Shown: one piece after another, positions 53,037 to 62,196 of the stretch
Numbering within the stretch: the stretch's first letter is position 1
How the letters are laid out: each line of letters begins with the position of its first letter
DNA from: Sphingobacteriales bacterium
Lineage (GTDB): Bacteria; Bacteroidota; Bacteroidia; Chitinophagales; Chitinophagaceae
Assembly (NCBI GenBank): GCA_003963365.1
Contig: RXJG01000004.1
Location: 186,001 to 250,000 of the forward strand
Reading direction: 5' to 3'
Length of the DNA stretch: 64,000 bases
Position numbers and translations under genes: made by a program
Notes under the pieces: generated by a model
The model's database searches: none
What the model saw: the letters and a program-made list of their open reading frames with translations, nothing else
What the model was told of the DNA's origin: nothing

Positions 53037-56000
53037 TTAAATTCCTGTATCTATTTCGGCCTGGTGCTTGGTATCCACTTTTCGATAAGCCCATCCAAAT
53101 ATTAATGGAAAAACCCATAGAGAAAATAACATGGCGCATAGTATACCACCTATTACCACCCTTGCCAGGGGGCGGGAACTTTCAGATCCTATACCATGTG
53201 ATACTGCGGCTGGGAGCAAACCGATGGCAGCCATTAACGCCGTCATCATTACTGGACGTATACGGGAATTTACCCCCAATTTTATTGCACTGTAAAGAAA
53301 ACTAGGTTGTCCCTTTATCTTGTCAAGGTTTTGTTTGAATACAGTTATCAACAAAACCCCATCCTGTATACAAATACCAAATAAAGCAATAAAGCCAATA
53401 CCGGCAGAGATGCTGAAGTTGGTGCCAGTTAAATGAAGTGCTATAATACCACCCACAATGGCAAAGGGTACATTTAAAAAGACCAGCGCTGCATCTTTCA
53501 GGTTACCAAACATGGTGAATAACAACAGGAATATCAGCAACAAACTGATAGGCACCACCTGTGCCAGCCTTTTTTGGGCCCGTTGCTGATTTTCAAAATC
53601 TCCCTGCCATGCCATAGTATAACCTCTTTTTAACTGTACAGCCTTGCTTACTTTTTCCTGCGCTTCAGCAATAGTACTTCCCATATCTCTGTCACGGACA
53701 GAGAATTTCACTGCCGAATACCGTTCGTTCTCATCCCTGAAAATAAGACAAGGTCCTGTTTTCGGACGTATCGTAGCAATTTCTTTGATGGGAACTTTAC
53801 TTCCTGATTGGGTTGGTACCAGCAGGTTACCGATATCTTCAGGTGTTTTCCTGAATTCTTCGGGCATACGTATACGTATGCCAAATGTTTTGATCCCTTC
53901 ATATAAAGTGGAAGCAGTAAAACCACCAATAGCCATGGCTATAACGGCATTGGCATCAGCTGTGGCCACTCCGTAAATAGCCATCTTTTGCTGGTTAAGG
54001 TCAATATCTAATTCCGGTTGCCCGATGTTGTGAATGACTCCCAGATCCTCTATTCCTCTCACATTCCGCAGCACATTGTAAACCTCATCAATCTTGCCTT
54101 CCATATAATTGAGCGAATCGCCGTACACTTTTACGCAAATGGAACCTTTTACACCAGAAACAGCTTCTTCCACATTATCCATGATCGGCTGTGAAAAATT
54201 GAGGTTAACACCCGGCAAAGTCGAAAGTTTGGCATTCATTTGGTCTACCAGTTCCTCTTTTGAAATTTTAGGTTGCCAGTCCGATTCCGGGTAAAGCATG
54301 ATTGAAAATTCATTATTATAAAATCCCGCAACGTCCGTTCCGTCATCGGGCCGGCCTGTTTGCGAAACCGCATACTTCACCTGCGGGAAATCCATCAGTA
54401 TCTTTCTAACGGTTGTGGATATCTCTACCGACTTGTCAAGCGATATACTGTAGGGAGTTTGTACTCTTAACCAGATCGAACCTTCGTCTAACTCGGGAAG
54501 GAATTCAGAACCAAGATATTTAAACGAGTAGAGCCCTACTACCATGATGATCATGGATAGTAACACTACAATTCTTTTATTTTTCCAGGCGCGGGTAAAA
54601 CCATTAAGCATAAAACCTGTAAAATGATGCACAAAAGGATTATGTTTTTCATGCACATTTTTATTGAGCAACATGCTGATAAGTACGGGTACCAGTGTAA
54701 GCGTGGTAATAAGAGCACCCAGCAGCGCAAAACCAAGCGTATAGGCCAACGGGGAAAACATTTTACCCTCAACTTTCTGGAAAGCAAAAATGGGTAGTAA
54801 CCCCGTTATGATAATTACCTTGGCAAAAAAGATAGCTTTCCCTAATTGAGCGCCGTTCTTTTTAATCAATCCCCATTTGGCCAGTTTATTAAATCGTTCC
54901 ATCCCCGCCTCCATCGCCGTATGATCAAGTATTACAAACATGCCCTCTACCATTACCACGGCACCATCTATAATAATACCAAAATCCACCGCTCCCAGCG
55001 AAAGCAGGTTAGCCGACATCCCCATCAGGTGAAGACAAATAAATGCAAACAACAAGGCCATTGGTATTATGATAGATACAATAAGGGTCGTACGCCAGTT
55101 GAACATAAACAGCGAGACCAGCAATGTTACAAGCAGAATACCCTCTATCAGGTTATGCAGTACCGTGTGAGTAGCATATTCGATCAGGTCAGACCGGTCA
55201 TAATACGGTATAATCTTCGTATCAGCCGGTAAAATGGAATTATTAAGCTTATCTATTTTTGCTTTTACCGCTTTTACTACTTCCGAAGGATTTCCCCCCT
55301 TCCGCATTATCACAATAGCTTCCACCACATCCTTTTCATCCATTATTTTTCTTTTACCTGAAGCAGAATCAAGTGAAGCGCCAGACCTGGCAACCCAGCC
55401 TAATCTCGGTACATTGGATATTTCAACAGTAGCTACATCCTTTACCAGTAATGGAACACCATTGATATTTTGAATAACGATATTTTTTATCTCCTCAATA
55501 TCATTCAGCAAACCGAGCCCTCTTACCACATAAGCCTGGTTGTTTTGTATGATCATATCTCCACCGATATTGATATTCGTTTTTTGCACAGCAGTAAAAA
55601 CATCCAGCGGGGTAATATTAAGAGTAGTGAGCTTTTCCGGGTTTACTTTTATTTCATAGGTTTTGGTTTTGCCGCCAAAGCTTACCACATCTCCCACGCC
55701 GGGAACCGCTCTTAACTGGCGGTCTATTACCCAGTCCTGCATGGTCTTCAGCTCCCTTACATCTCTTATGTCACTGCGAATGGAATAACGAAATATTTCC
55801 CCGGTAGGGCCGGTAGGTGGCTGAACAGAGGGCTGTATTCCCGCCGGCAGGTTAGCATTGCCCAGCAGGTTCATTACCTGTTGCCTGGCCTGCGGGTCTT
55901 TTACTTCATCATCAAATATCAGCTTAACGTAAGAAAGACCAAAGATGGAGGTAGACCGGAGACTGATCTTTTGTTGCACCGGGTTCATGGCAATTTCTAT

Positions 56001-56213
56001 CGGGATCGTTACAAATTTCTCTACTTCTTCCGCACTTCGTCCCGGCCATTGCGTGATAATGCTGATTTCAGTATTTGTTACATCAGGGAAGGCTTCAATC
56101 GGCATATTCCGGAAAGTGAAAATGCCGACAATAATAAGGAGCGCCGATGCAAAAAGAATGAAATATTTATTTTTAAGAGAAAAGCCAATTATATTTCTCA
56201 GTACCTTAATCAT
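53037..56213 (-). CDS. Heavy-metal RND exporter (CzcA/CusA type) 2
   Basis: 1058 aa. It has the same layout as pump 1, with FPDVTNTEISIITQWPGRSA, LPAGIQPSVQPPTGPTGEIF and the TM4 motif VDFGIIIDGAVVMVEG (first Asp about 410), again the divalent-metal signature. An insert SGASLDSASGKRKIMDEKDV (about 283-302) is absent from pump 1. The C-terminus is KVDTKHQAEIDTGI. Reading the DNA, this operon seems more GC-rich than the first, which could mean a separate arrival. It is the last gene of the tolC-adaptor-pump operon on the minus strand, in mirror image to operon 1. Confidence 0.93.
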   Translation of the reverse strand: MIKVLRNIIGFSLKNKYFILFASALLIIVGIFTFRNMPIEAFPDVTNTEISIITQWPGRSAEEVEKFVTIPIEIAMNPVQQKISLRSTSIFGLSYVKLIFDDEVKDPQARQQVMNLLGNANLPAGIQPSVQPPTGPTGEIFRYSIRSDIRDVRELKTMQDWVIDRQLRAVPGVGDVVSFGGKTKTYEIKVNPEKLTTLNITPLDVFTAVQKTNINIGGDMIIQNNQAYVVRGLGLLNDIEEIKNIVIQNINGVPLLVKDVATVEISNVPRLGWVARSGASLDSASGKRKIMDEKDVVEAIVIMRKGGNPSEVVKAVKAKIDKLNNSILPADTKIIPYYDRSDLIEYATHTVLHNLIEGILLVTLLVSLFMFNWRTTLIVSIIIPMALLFAFICLHLMGMSANLLSLGAVDFGIIIDGAVVMVEGMFVILDHTAMEAGMERFNKLAKWGLIKKNGAQLGKAIFFAKVIIITGLLPIFAFQKVEGKMFSPLAYTLGFALLGALITTLTLVPVLISMLLNKNVHEKHNPFVHHFTGFMLNGFTRAWKNKRIVVLLSMIIMVVGLYSFKYLGSEFLPELDEGSIWLRVQTPYSISLDKSVEISTTVRKILMDFPQVKYAVSQTGRPDDGTDVAGFYNNEFSIMLYPESDWQPKISKEELVDQMNAKLSTLPGVNLNFSQPIMDNVEEAVSGVKGSICVKVYGDSLNYMEGKIDEVYNVLRNVRGIEDLGVIHNIGQPELDIDLNQQKMAIYGVATADANAVIAMAIGGFTASTLYEGIKTFGIRIRMPEEFRKTPEDIGNLLVPTQSGSKVPIKEIATIRPKTGPCLIFRDENERYSAVKFSVRDRDMGSTIAEAQEKVSKAVQLKRGYTMAWQGDFENQQRAQKRLAQVVPISLLLIFLLLFTMFGNLKDAALVFLNVPFAIVGGIIALHLTGTNFSISAGIGFIALFGICIQDGVLLITVFKQNLDKIKGQPSFLYSAIKLGVNSRIRPVMMTALMAAIGLLPAAVSHGIGSESSRPLARVVIGGILCAMLFSLWVFPLIFGWAYRKVDTKHQAEIDTGI

Positions 56214-56244
56214 AAATGAGTTTTAACGTGTAAAGCTGGTTGTT

Positions 56245-57348
56245 TTAGTTATTTAACGCGTCATAAATCAGTATGGCGTCAGACGATATGACCCTGTCAC
56301 CTTTTTCCACCCCTGAAGCGATATAGGCTTTGTCGCCTAAAGTACTAAGCAACTGAATGGGTGTTATGCGCACATCTTCCCTGCTGTTAAAACGAAGTAC
56401 ATAATATTGGCTGTGATCGAAAATCAAAGCTTTGGATGAAACACACAGCGACTGCCCGTTCTCCTTGTTCGTTACCGTTACACTGGTAAACATCTGCGGC
56501 TTCAGGGCGTAATCAGGATTAGGCAGCACTACACGAACCTTCATTACTTTATTGGTAGGATCAAGTACATTCATGATTTTATCCACCTTCCCGCGGAAAA
56601 TACGGTTGGGATAAGAAAGCGTAGTAACGGAAACCTCGTTGCCGAGATGCACCTTGCTTATATTGGACTCGTATACATTAGCCTGTATCCATACATTTTT
56701 CAGGTCGGAAATGGTGAAAAGGTTATTGCCGTTGTCCGCACGGATGGCAGTGTTATTAGTAATATTCTTTTGCACGATAAAACCACTGATAGGGGCTTTA
56801 ATGATATAGTCACCCTGCGTATTATTACCGTTTATTTTAAGTACCCTTTTTGCCAGTTCTAGCTGGGCCGTTGCCTGGTCATAATTAGCCTGTGCGGCAG
56901 TTACGTCTAACTGTGATGCCAGTCCGCTTTTAAAAAGATCCTGCTGGGCGTCTAATTGCTTTTTGGTATTGGTAACATTGGTTTCGGCTATTACCAGGTT
57001 ACTACTGTAAGCGGCCATCTCACTGCTCTTTACCAATGCTAATACCTGTCCGGCCTTAACATAGTCTCCCAATTGCACTTTTACATCCTGGATATTTCCA
57101 CTTACAAGTGGGAAAATATTTACCTGGTTGTCCTGGTTAAAATCAACTGTTCCCGTAAGGGTAATAGCATCTACCTGGCTGCAATAACTAACGGAGTCAA
57201 GGGTGAGCTTTTTCATTAATGTATCTGGAATAACATACTTCTCCCTCCCTTCGGCTTTTTTAGGATCAGTATTGCATCCTGTTATTATTGAAAGCAGGAC
57301 CGGGACAAAAGAAATTATTAAATAATTGAATTTGAATATTTGTAGCAT
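56245..57348 (-). CDS. RND periplasmic adaptor (CzcB/CusB type) 2
   Basis: 367 aa, the same length as adaptor 1. Lipoprotein signal ends SIITGCNTD. Core: VSGNIQDVKVQLGDYVKAGQVLALV, a helical hairpin (TNTKKQLDAQQDLFKSGLASQLDVTAAQ), ISGFIVQKNITNNTAI, VWIQANVYESNISKVHLGNEV, and VEKGDRVISSDAILIYDALN at the end. No His/Met-rich metal segment is seen at its N-terminus, unlike adaptor 1. It joins pump 2 to outer-membrane factor 2; gaps to its neighbours are 31 and 19 bases, so the three are co-transcribed. Confidence 0.92.
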   Translation of the reverse strand: MLQIFKFNYLIISFVPVLLSIITGCNTDPKKAEGREKYVIPDTLMKKLTLDSVSYCSQVDAITLTGTVDFNQDNQVNIFPLVSGNIQDVKVQLGDYVKAGQVLALVKSSEMAAYSSNLVIAETNVTNTKKQLDAQQDLFKSGLASQLDVTAAQANYDQATAQLELAKRVLKINGNNTQGDYIIKAPISGFIVQKNITNNTAIRADNGNNLFTISDLKNVWIQANVYESNISKVHLGNEVSVTTLSYPNRIFRGKVDKIMNVLDPTNKVMKVRVVLPNPDYALKPQMFTSVTVTNKENGQSLCVSSKALIFDHSQYYVLRFNSREDVRITPIQLLSTLGDKAYIASGVEKGDRVISSDAILIYDALNN

Positions 57349-57367
57349 TGGGTGAATTAATTTATGG

Positions 57368-58648
57368 TTAATTAAAAAAGTTGGTTCCGGTATAAAAATT
57401 CAAATCTTCGAGACTGCTTAATTTGCTGAAGCGGATACCGTTAAGTTGAAGAATATTTTGTTTATACGAATCATAAAAATCCAGGAACTCCAGCAGGCTC
57501 AGGTTTCTTCGCTGGTAATTAAGCAGTACTTCATTGTTAAGCCTGTCAAAATCAGCCGCAAAAGAAGGATCTATCTTTTTATACATTTTATCTGCATCGA
57601 TAGCTTTTTGCAATGACCGGAAAATATTTTCCTCCACCATTGCCTCTACGCTTTTTTGGATAGCCAGATTTGATTCGATCCCGAATTTGGCTGACTTTAT
57701 ATTACCCTGGTTACGGTTAAAAATAGGAATATCAATACTGAAACCTACAGAGTTGAAATTATGTATATAGCTCCCCTGCTTATCATAGCCTAATGAAAGC
57801 GTAACATCCGGAACAGCAAGTGATTTCTGGTAATTATAATTTAACCGGCTAATGCGGGTATTGGTCTTTGCAATATGAAGATCGGTCCGGTTTTGATAAG
57901 CAGAATCCAGCAAAGCTGCGTAGGGATACTGCATCGGGTTCAGGTTTTTTACAAGAGAACCATCAACCTGCGGATCAATATGCACATTGGGCTGCACCTG
58001 CAGGATTAACCTAAGTACAGACTCAGCATCATTGATCTGATTAATAAGAGCTAAATATTCAACTTGCAAACTGTATAGCTGAGCTTTTACCCTTACTACT
58101 TCCCTTTCTGAGATATATGCTTTCTCTTTTTGCTTTTCAAATGCGGTAACAACTACTTGTAAAGCATCTATTTCCTTATCATAAACCTGTGCGGATTGCT
58201 TCAGGAAATAGATGTTAAAAAAGCTGGTTCGCAGTGAATATTTTAAAGTACGCAGCAGGTCAAAAAACTGGTCTTCAGAAAGCTGTGCATTGGCTTCGAC
58301 CAGTTTAATTTGTTTATTGCGCTTATGTGCCAGTATAACTAATTGCGACAATTGTGAGGCCAGCTCACCGCCCTCCTGGTCTGCCCCCTGGGCAAAGAAC
58401 TTTTTTGAAACCGTGTTATAAAGACCACTCTCAATGGCTATGTTGGGATTAGGATACAACCTCGCTTGTATGATAAGCGCTTTTTGTGCATCAATATTAT
58501 ATTTCTGCGCAAGCAGTAACAGGTTTTTTTGAATAAACATAGCTTCTGCTTCCGGTAATTTCAACGTCAAAGTGTCCGTCTTTGGTTGAGCCTGTGTCCT
58601 TAGACTGTAAAAAAAGATTATAAAAACCAGGACAATTATTTTTTTCAT
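57368..58648 (-). CDS. TolC/CzcC-like outer-membrane factor 2
   Basis: 426 aa, signal peptide ends RTQAQ. It is TolC-fold with the two helical repeats and the shared motif PIFNRNQGNIKSAKFGIESN, which matches TolC1. It is the first gene of the second efflux operon. The 236-base spacer upstream holds two copies of a 23-base direct repeat that may be a regulator site. Confidence 0.92.
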   Translation of the reverse strand: MKKIIVLVFIIFFYSLRTQAQPKTDTLTLKLPEAEAMFIQKNLLLLAQKYNIDAQKALIIQARLYPNPNIAIESGLYNTVSKKFFAQGADQEGGELASQLSQLVILAHKRNKQIKLVEANAQLSEDQFFDLLRTLKYSLRTSFFNIYFLKQSAQVYDKEIDALQVVVTAFEKQKEKAYISEREVVRVKAQLYSLQVEYLALINQINDAESVLRLILQVQPNVHIDPQVDGSLVKNLNPMQYPYAALLDSAYQNRTDLHIAKTNTRISRLNYNYQKSLAVPDVTLSLGYDKQGSYIHNFNSVGFSIDIPIFNRNQGNIKSAKFGIESNLAIQKSVEAMVEENIFRSLQKAIDADKMYKKIDPSFAADFDRLNNEVLLNYQRRNLSLLEFLDFYDSYKQNILQLNGIRFSKLSSLEDLNFYTGTNFFN

Positions 58649-58884
58649 TCAATCGGTATTTGTGATTAGTTGGTTAAATATTTATTCTATAAGCTTCCAA
58701 AAGCATAAAGCATTACAAGGATTTAAACTATTATTTGCGCCGGACGCCCGTCACCTGACCATTGTTTGATTAAGTAACTAAATAAGCAAGCGTTAAGTAA
58801 CTAAATAAGCAAGGGTATTACACCTGGTGAAAATTATCATAACTACTCCGGCTTTTCCTGGTAACTGCAAAAAAAGCACTAATC
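58649..58884 (-). promoter_or_regulatory. Control region of the second efflux operon
   Basis: 236 bases without a gene. The main structure is the 23-base tandem repeat at 58771-58816 (separate feature). On the minus strand, TTATGCTTTTGG near 58695 is a possible -7 region. No dyad like those at the other promoters was seen. Confidence 0.4.
58771..58816. repeat. 23-bp direct repeat, two copies
   Basis: TAAGTAACTAAATAAGCAAG followed by CGT (58771-58793), then the same 20 bases followed by GGT (58794-58816): 22 of 23 bases agree. It sits between the small secreted-protein gene and the tolC2 gene. It may bind a regulator or may be a simple replication slip. Confidence 0.75.
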
Positions 58885-59283
58885 CTATATACTGTGTTCG
58901 GGAGGCGGAGAAGCAGTTTGCAACGAGTGAGAAATAATATTGCTGTTATATATGATCTTTGTTTTTTTAGCAGACAGATAAAAAGGAGTTGAATAGCCGG
59001 CATATTTGCTATTTATAGTAAACTCCAATTGACAGGTTTTGACAATATTTTTACCACCATCATGATTATGATTCTCGGTGCAGGTGAAAATATCTTTTTG
59101 ACCATATTCTGCTTCAACAATAAATTCAATAAACGTTTCGGTAGGATCTTTTCCTGTTATCTTTTGTTCAAAAGAATTGAAATCATCGCCAAAAACCGGA
59201 TAGGTGCCAACACTCACATTCAGTAACTGAAGTGCTGTGAAAAAAATGACGAACTTTCTTAAATAATTTTTAATTGCACACAT
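58885..59283 (-). CDS. Small exported protein at the head of the second efflux locus
   Basis: 132 aa from the ATG at 59283. The N-terminus (LRKFVIFFTALQLLNVSVGT) is a signal peptide or anchor. The mature part contains FIEFIVEAEYGQKDIFTCTE followed by NHNHDGGKNIVKTC: two Cys and two close His residues that could bind a metal ion. It ends SPPPEHSI; short proteins ending in a Pro-rich tail are often found beside CzcCBA genes in Bacteroidota, but I cannot name the family. Its position upstream of tolC2 on the same strand suggests a metal-related role. Confidence 0.6.
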   Translation of the reverse strand: MCAIKNYLRKFVIFFTALQLLNVSVGTYPVFGDDFNSFEQKITGKDPTETFIEFIVEAEYGQKDIFTCTENHNHDGGKNIVKTCQLEFTINSKYAGYSTPFYLSAKKTKIIYNSNIISHSLQTASPPPEHSI

Positions 59284-59491
59284 TCCGCTGCAAATTTAAA
59301 ATCAATACCGGAGGAATATCTATTTAAAATATAAACGAATTGTTAAGAAGGGTTTAATTATAAACGGGCTTATGCTTTTGCTAATCCTTGGTAGTTAGTA
59401 AGAATTTCAACAGACTTCATTAATACAATCGTTTCTATCAAATAAAAAACCCTCCATTGCGGAGGGCTTCTTTTTGGAGGTGTTCTTATAA
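59284..59491. other. Spacer between efflux locus and metalloprotease gene
   Basis: Holds the promoter region of the 132-residue protein (minus strand) and the terminator of the metalloprotease gene. Nothing else is visible. Confidence 0.4.
59444..59467 (-). terminator. Terminator of the metalloprotease gene
   Basis: CCCTCC (59451-59456) and GGAGGG (59462-59467) around ATTGC; on the minus strand the hairpin is followed by TTTTTTATTT. It is placed 24 bases after the stop codon. Confidence 0.85.
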
Positions 59492-62080
59492 TTATTTTAC
59501 CGCTAATGCTTTTTCAATAATGAAACTTAACTGGGCACGGTGTGCTTTTGTTTGTTCGTTTGGTGAAACTGCTGTCGCTAATAAAGTTTTTACTTTCTTC
59601 AGCGTGTTTAATGCGGCCGCTTTGGTTGGGTTATCATAACCTCTTCCGTCGGTAGCAATGCCGGCGACGCCTTTTACAAATTCAGTCTGCAGATTTTGAC
59701 GGTATAAGTTTACATTACCTGTTTTATCTGCATCAAAAATTGCTTTTACTAAATCATTCATTACATCAGCTACAGAATAAGTATTGCCGTATAAAGAAGA
59801 AGTACTGTAGCGTTGAGCAGTTACCGGGTTTAATAATGCAGCCAGTACGTTCATTTGTAAAGCCATTACAGTGTTTTGTGGTTTTGGATCTTCAGTACCA
59901 CCAAAGAAGTTATAACCACGACGTTGTAATTGCAGGTAAGGGAATACCTGTGCATCTGCATCAAATGCATTTGGAGCAAATAAATATTTACTCAGAAAAT
60001 CCATTGCTTTCTTTTGATAAGCAACTGGTACGGGGGTAAATGGTTTGTTAGTTGAATTTTGCTCAGGGAAACTTCTGTCAACATACACACCACCAATATA
60101 ACGGCTTACAGCATAGGCCATACTTGCCCGTTGACCATTTAGTGTACCATAACGGGCTCTTAATTCCTGGTATGATTGACCTGGTTTAGTGTACTTCGCT
60201 TTCAGTTTGCCCATTAAATTGTTTACGAGTTTGAAACGGTCTTCTGCATAAGCCACCATGTCATTACTCATATCATTTACATTCACTCTCGGATCAATAC
60301 CACTTCCAATGCTGCGCATATCATCTGCATCATTACCAAAAGCTAATTTTGGATCGGTGCTTCTTGCCAGTATTTTATTTAAGCCAGCTTCTTCTTCATC
60401 TTCACTAAATGGAGTATAACCATATTCAATCGCCCAGATATCATAAGGACCGGCTTTGGTAGTGTAATAGTCACCCTGCTTGTTTCTGTCTAATGAAACA
60501 TTGATAGCAGGATAATCCATCACTGATCCCTGCAGACCAATTGAACGGGTGATTGATTTATTATTTACTTCTGCAGGACTCAACATCTGGCTTGCTTTCA
60601 TGTTATGATTCAAACCAAGTGTATGACCCATTTCATGCATGATCAGGTAATAAAGGAACTGCTTGTGCATTTCACCGATCTCTTTTGTATCAGCACCGGC
60701 AGCATCCAATGCAGTTAAACCGGCAGTATATTGTTCTTTTAATTCTTTGGCCATAGTACAGGTTGCCCAATGGCTGCGTTGTGCCGGTGTTAAGAACTGG
60801 TATGTTGGATCTTTTTCAATTTGGCCAATTGGTGTTACAGAAGGGCCGCCATTGTACAGTTCATCGAAAATTGGAGTAGCGCTGCCACTAAACCATTCTA
60901 CAGTAATATCAGCCCCCAGTATTTGCCCGGTGTTTGGATTCACAAAGCTGGGCCCGATAGCACCGTATTGAGGATAGGCTGAAGATACCCAGCGGATCAC
61001 ATTATAACGGATATCTGCAGGGTCCCAGTCAGCATCATCTGGCATAATCTTCATCACAACCGCATTTTTAAATCCCGCTTTTTCAAACGCTTCATTCCAC
61101 TTTTCACCGGCTTCTTTAATTGTTTGACGGTACTCCACCGGCGTTGTATTCTCAATCCAGAAAGTGATGGGTTCAACCGGTTCACTTAGTGCTGCAGTAG
61201 GGTCTTTCTTTTTCAAATACCAGCGATTGATAATGTCTTTAAAATTTACCGGTTTAACAGTAGTGAGGTTATCAATTTCCTGTGTAAAATAGCCAACCCT
61301 TGGATCATCCCTTCTTGGCCGGAAATCATTAACGGGCATCTCAATAAAGGAATGCTGCAAACGTACCCTTACATAACGGGCATCGGTAATATCTTTGCCG
61401 CCACCATTAAAGGGGTATGGGTTATCATAGGCAAGGTCAACAGTTACATCTGTATTGTTAGGGAATGAACGAATAACGCTGTATTTTGATTTGCCTGGAT
61501 TTAATCCGCCTAAGTTAAAAACAGCACCCGGAGGTAAACCGGGAGGAAATAAGGGCTTTACCTGGTCCAGTTTTTCGCTGATGAATAAAGCATCCGCATT
61601 AATTAGGTAACCGGTTGAATCTTCTGCACCTACTTTATCACTGTAAAATACTGCTTCAGGTACGTCTACATTAGCTGCTTTGCTAACCGCATTATTTTTA
61701 TCGTACCAGAAACTGGTATTCACCTGTGAGAACTCAATCTTATCAAAGGCTTTCTTTATTTTAAAAACCCATGTTGTACGGATCATATTCTGGTTTAAGA
61801 ACAAGGATGTAGGACCGCTGATTGAAAAACTCTGGTAAATATATTCTTTACCCAACTGGTTTTTCTTAATGAATAGCTGTACACTACCCGTCGCAGTGTC
61901 CTGGTAAATGGTAAATAAACCATCAATCTTTTTTGAACCTTTTACTTTGTCGGCAACAGGGTTAGCCTTTTTAGGTTTGGCCGTATCTGCTGGTGCACCG
62001 GTAGTTTTGGCGCCATTTTGAGCATAACTGCCTGCACTAAAGGCCGCAGTAATGACAAGCATTACAAATATTCGTTTCAT
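59492..62080 (-). CDS. Exported zinc metalloprotease with DUF5117/DUF4953 domains
   Basis: 862 aa, signal peptide ends GSYAQ. The N-terminal region (about 40-330) contains GLFTIYQDTATGSVQLFIKKNQLGKEYIYQ and SVIRSFPNNTDVTVDLAYDNPY, as in DUF5117/DUF5118 proteins. The catalytic part has HEMGHTLGLNH (HExxHxxGxxH, about 479-489), a metzincin zinc site, with MKASQMLSPAEVN and GSVMDYPAINV (Met-turn) after it. The C-terminal 300 residues are the DUF4953 region. Such proteins are secreted or periplasmic proteases of unknown target, common in Bacteroidota. A terminator follows and the gene appears to be transcribed alone. Confidence 0.93.
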   Translation of the reverse strand: MKRIFVMLVITAAFSAGSYAQNGAKTTGAPADTAKPKKANPVADKVKGSKKIDGLFTIYQDTATGSVQLFIKKNQLGKEYIYQSFSISGPTSLFLNQNMIRTTWVFKIKKAFDKIEFSQVNTSFWYDKNNAVSKAANVDVPEAVFYSDKVGAEDSTGYLINADALFISEKLDQVKPLFPPGLPPGAVFNLGGLNPGKSKYSVIRSFPNNTDVTVDLAYDNPYPFNGGGKDITDARYVRVRLQHSFIEMPVNDFRPRRDDPRVGYFTQEIDNLTTVKPVNFKDIINRWYLKKKDPTAALSEPVEPITFWIENTTPVEYRQTIKEAGEKWNEAFEKAGFKNAVVMKIMPDDADWDPADIRYNVIRWVSSAYPQYGAIGPSFVNPNTGQILGADITVEWFSGSATPIFDELYNGGPSVTPIGQIEKDPTYQFLTPAQRSHWATCTMAKELKEQYTAGLTALDAAGADTKEIGEMHKQFLYYLIMHEMGHTLGLNHNMKASQMLSPAEVNNKSITRSIGLQGSVMDYPAINVSLDRNKQGDYYTTKAGPYDIWAIEYGYTPFSEDEEEAGLNKILARSTDPKLAFGNDADDMRSIGSGIDPRVNVNDMSNDMVAYAEDRFKLVNNLMGKLKAKYTKPGQSYQELRARYGTLNGQRASMAYAVSRYIGGVYVDRSFPEQNSTNKPFTPVPVAYQKKAMDFLSKYLFAPNAFDADAQVFPYLQLQRRGYNFFGGTEDPKPQNTVMALQMNVLAALLNPVTAQRYSTSSLYGNTYSVADVMNDLVKAIFDADKTGNVNLYRQNLQTEFVKGVAGIATDGRGYDNPTKAAALNTLKKVKTLLATAVSPNEQTKAHRAQLSFIIEKALAVK

Positions 62081-62196
62081 GTTTTGTGTATTTAAAAAAT
62101 ATAAGTTTTGAAAATAAACATACTAAGGCTCTGCCGGTCAGGAAAACTTGACAGGCGTAATTTTTCAGGGATGAGCGTTATTCTTTAAAGGTGTAT

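Noticed and set aside
53708-53929. Open frames within the second RND gene and similar long antisense frames elsewhere
   Set aside because: They run antisense or out of frame inside clearly conserved genes and show no family features.
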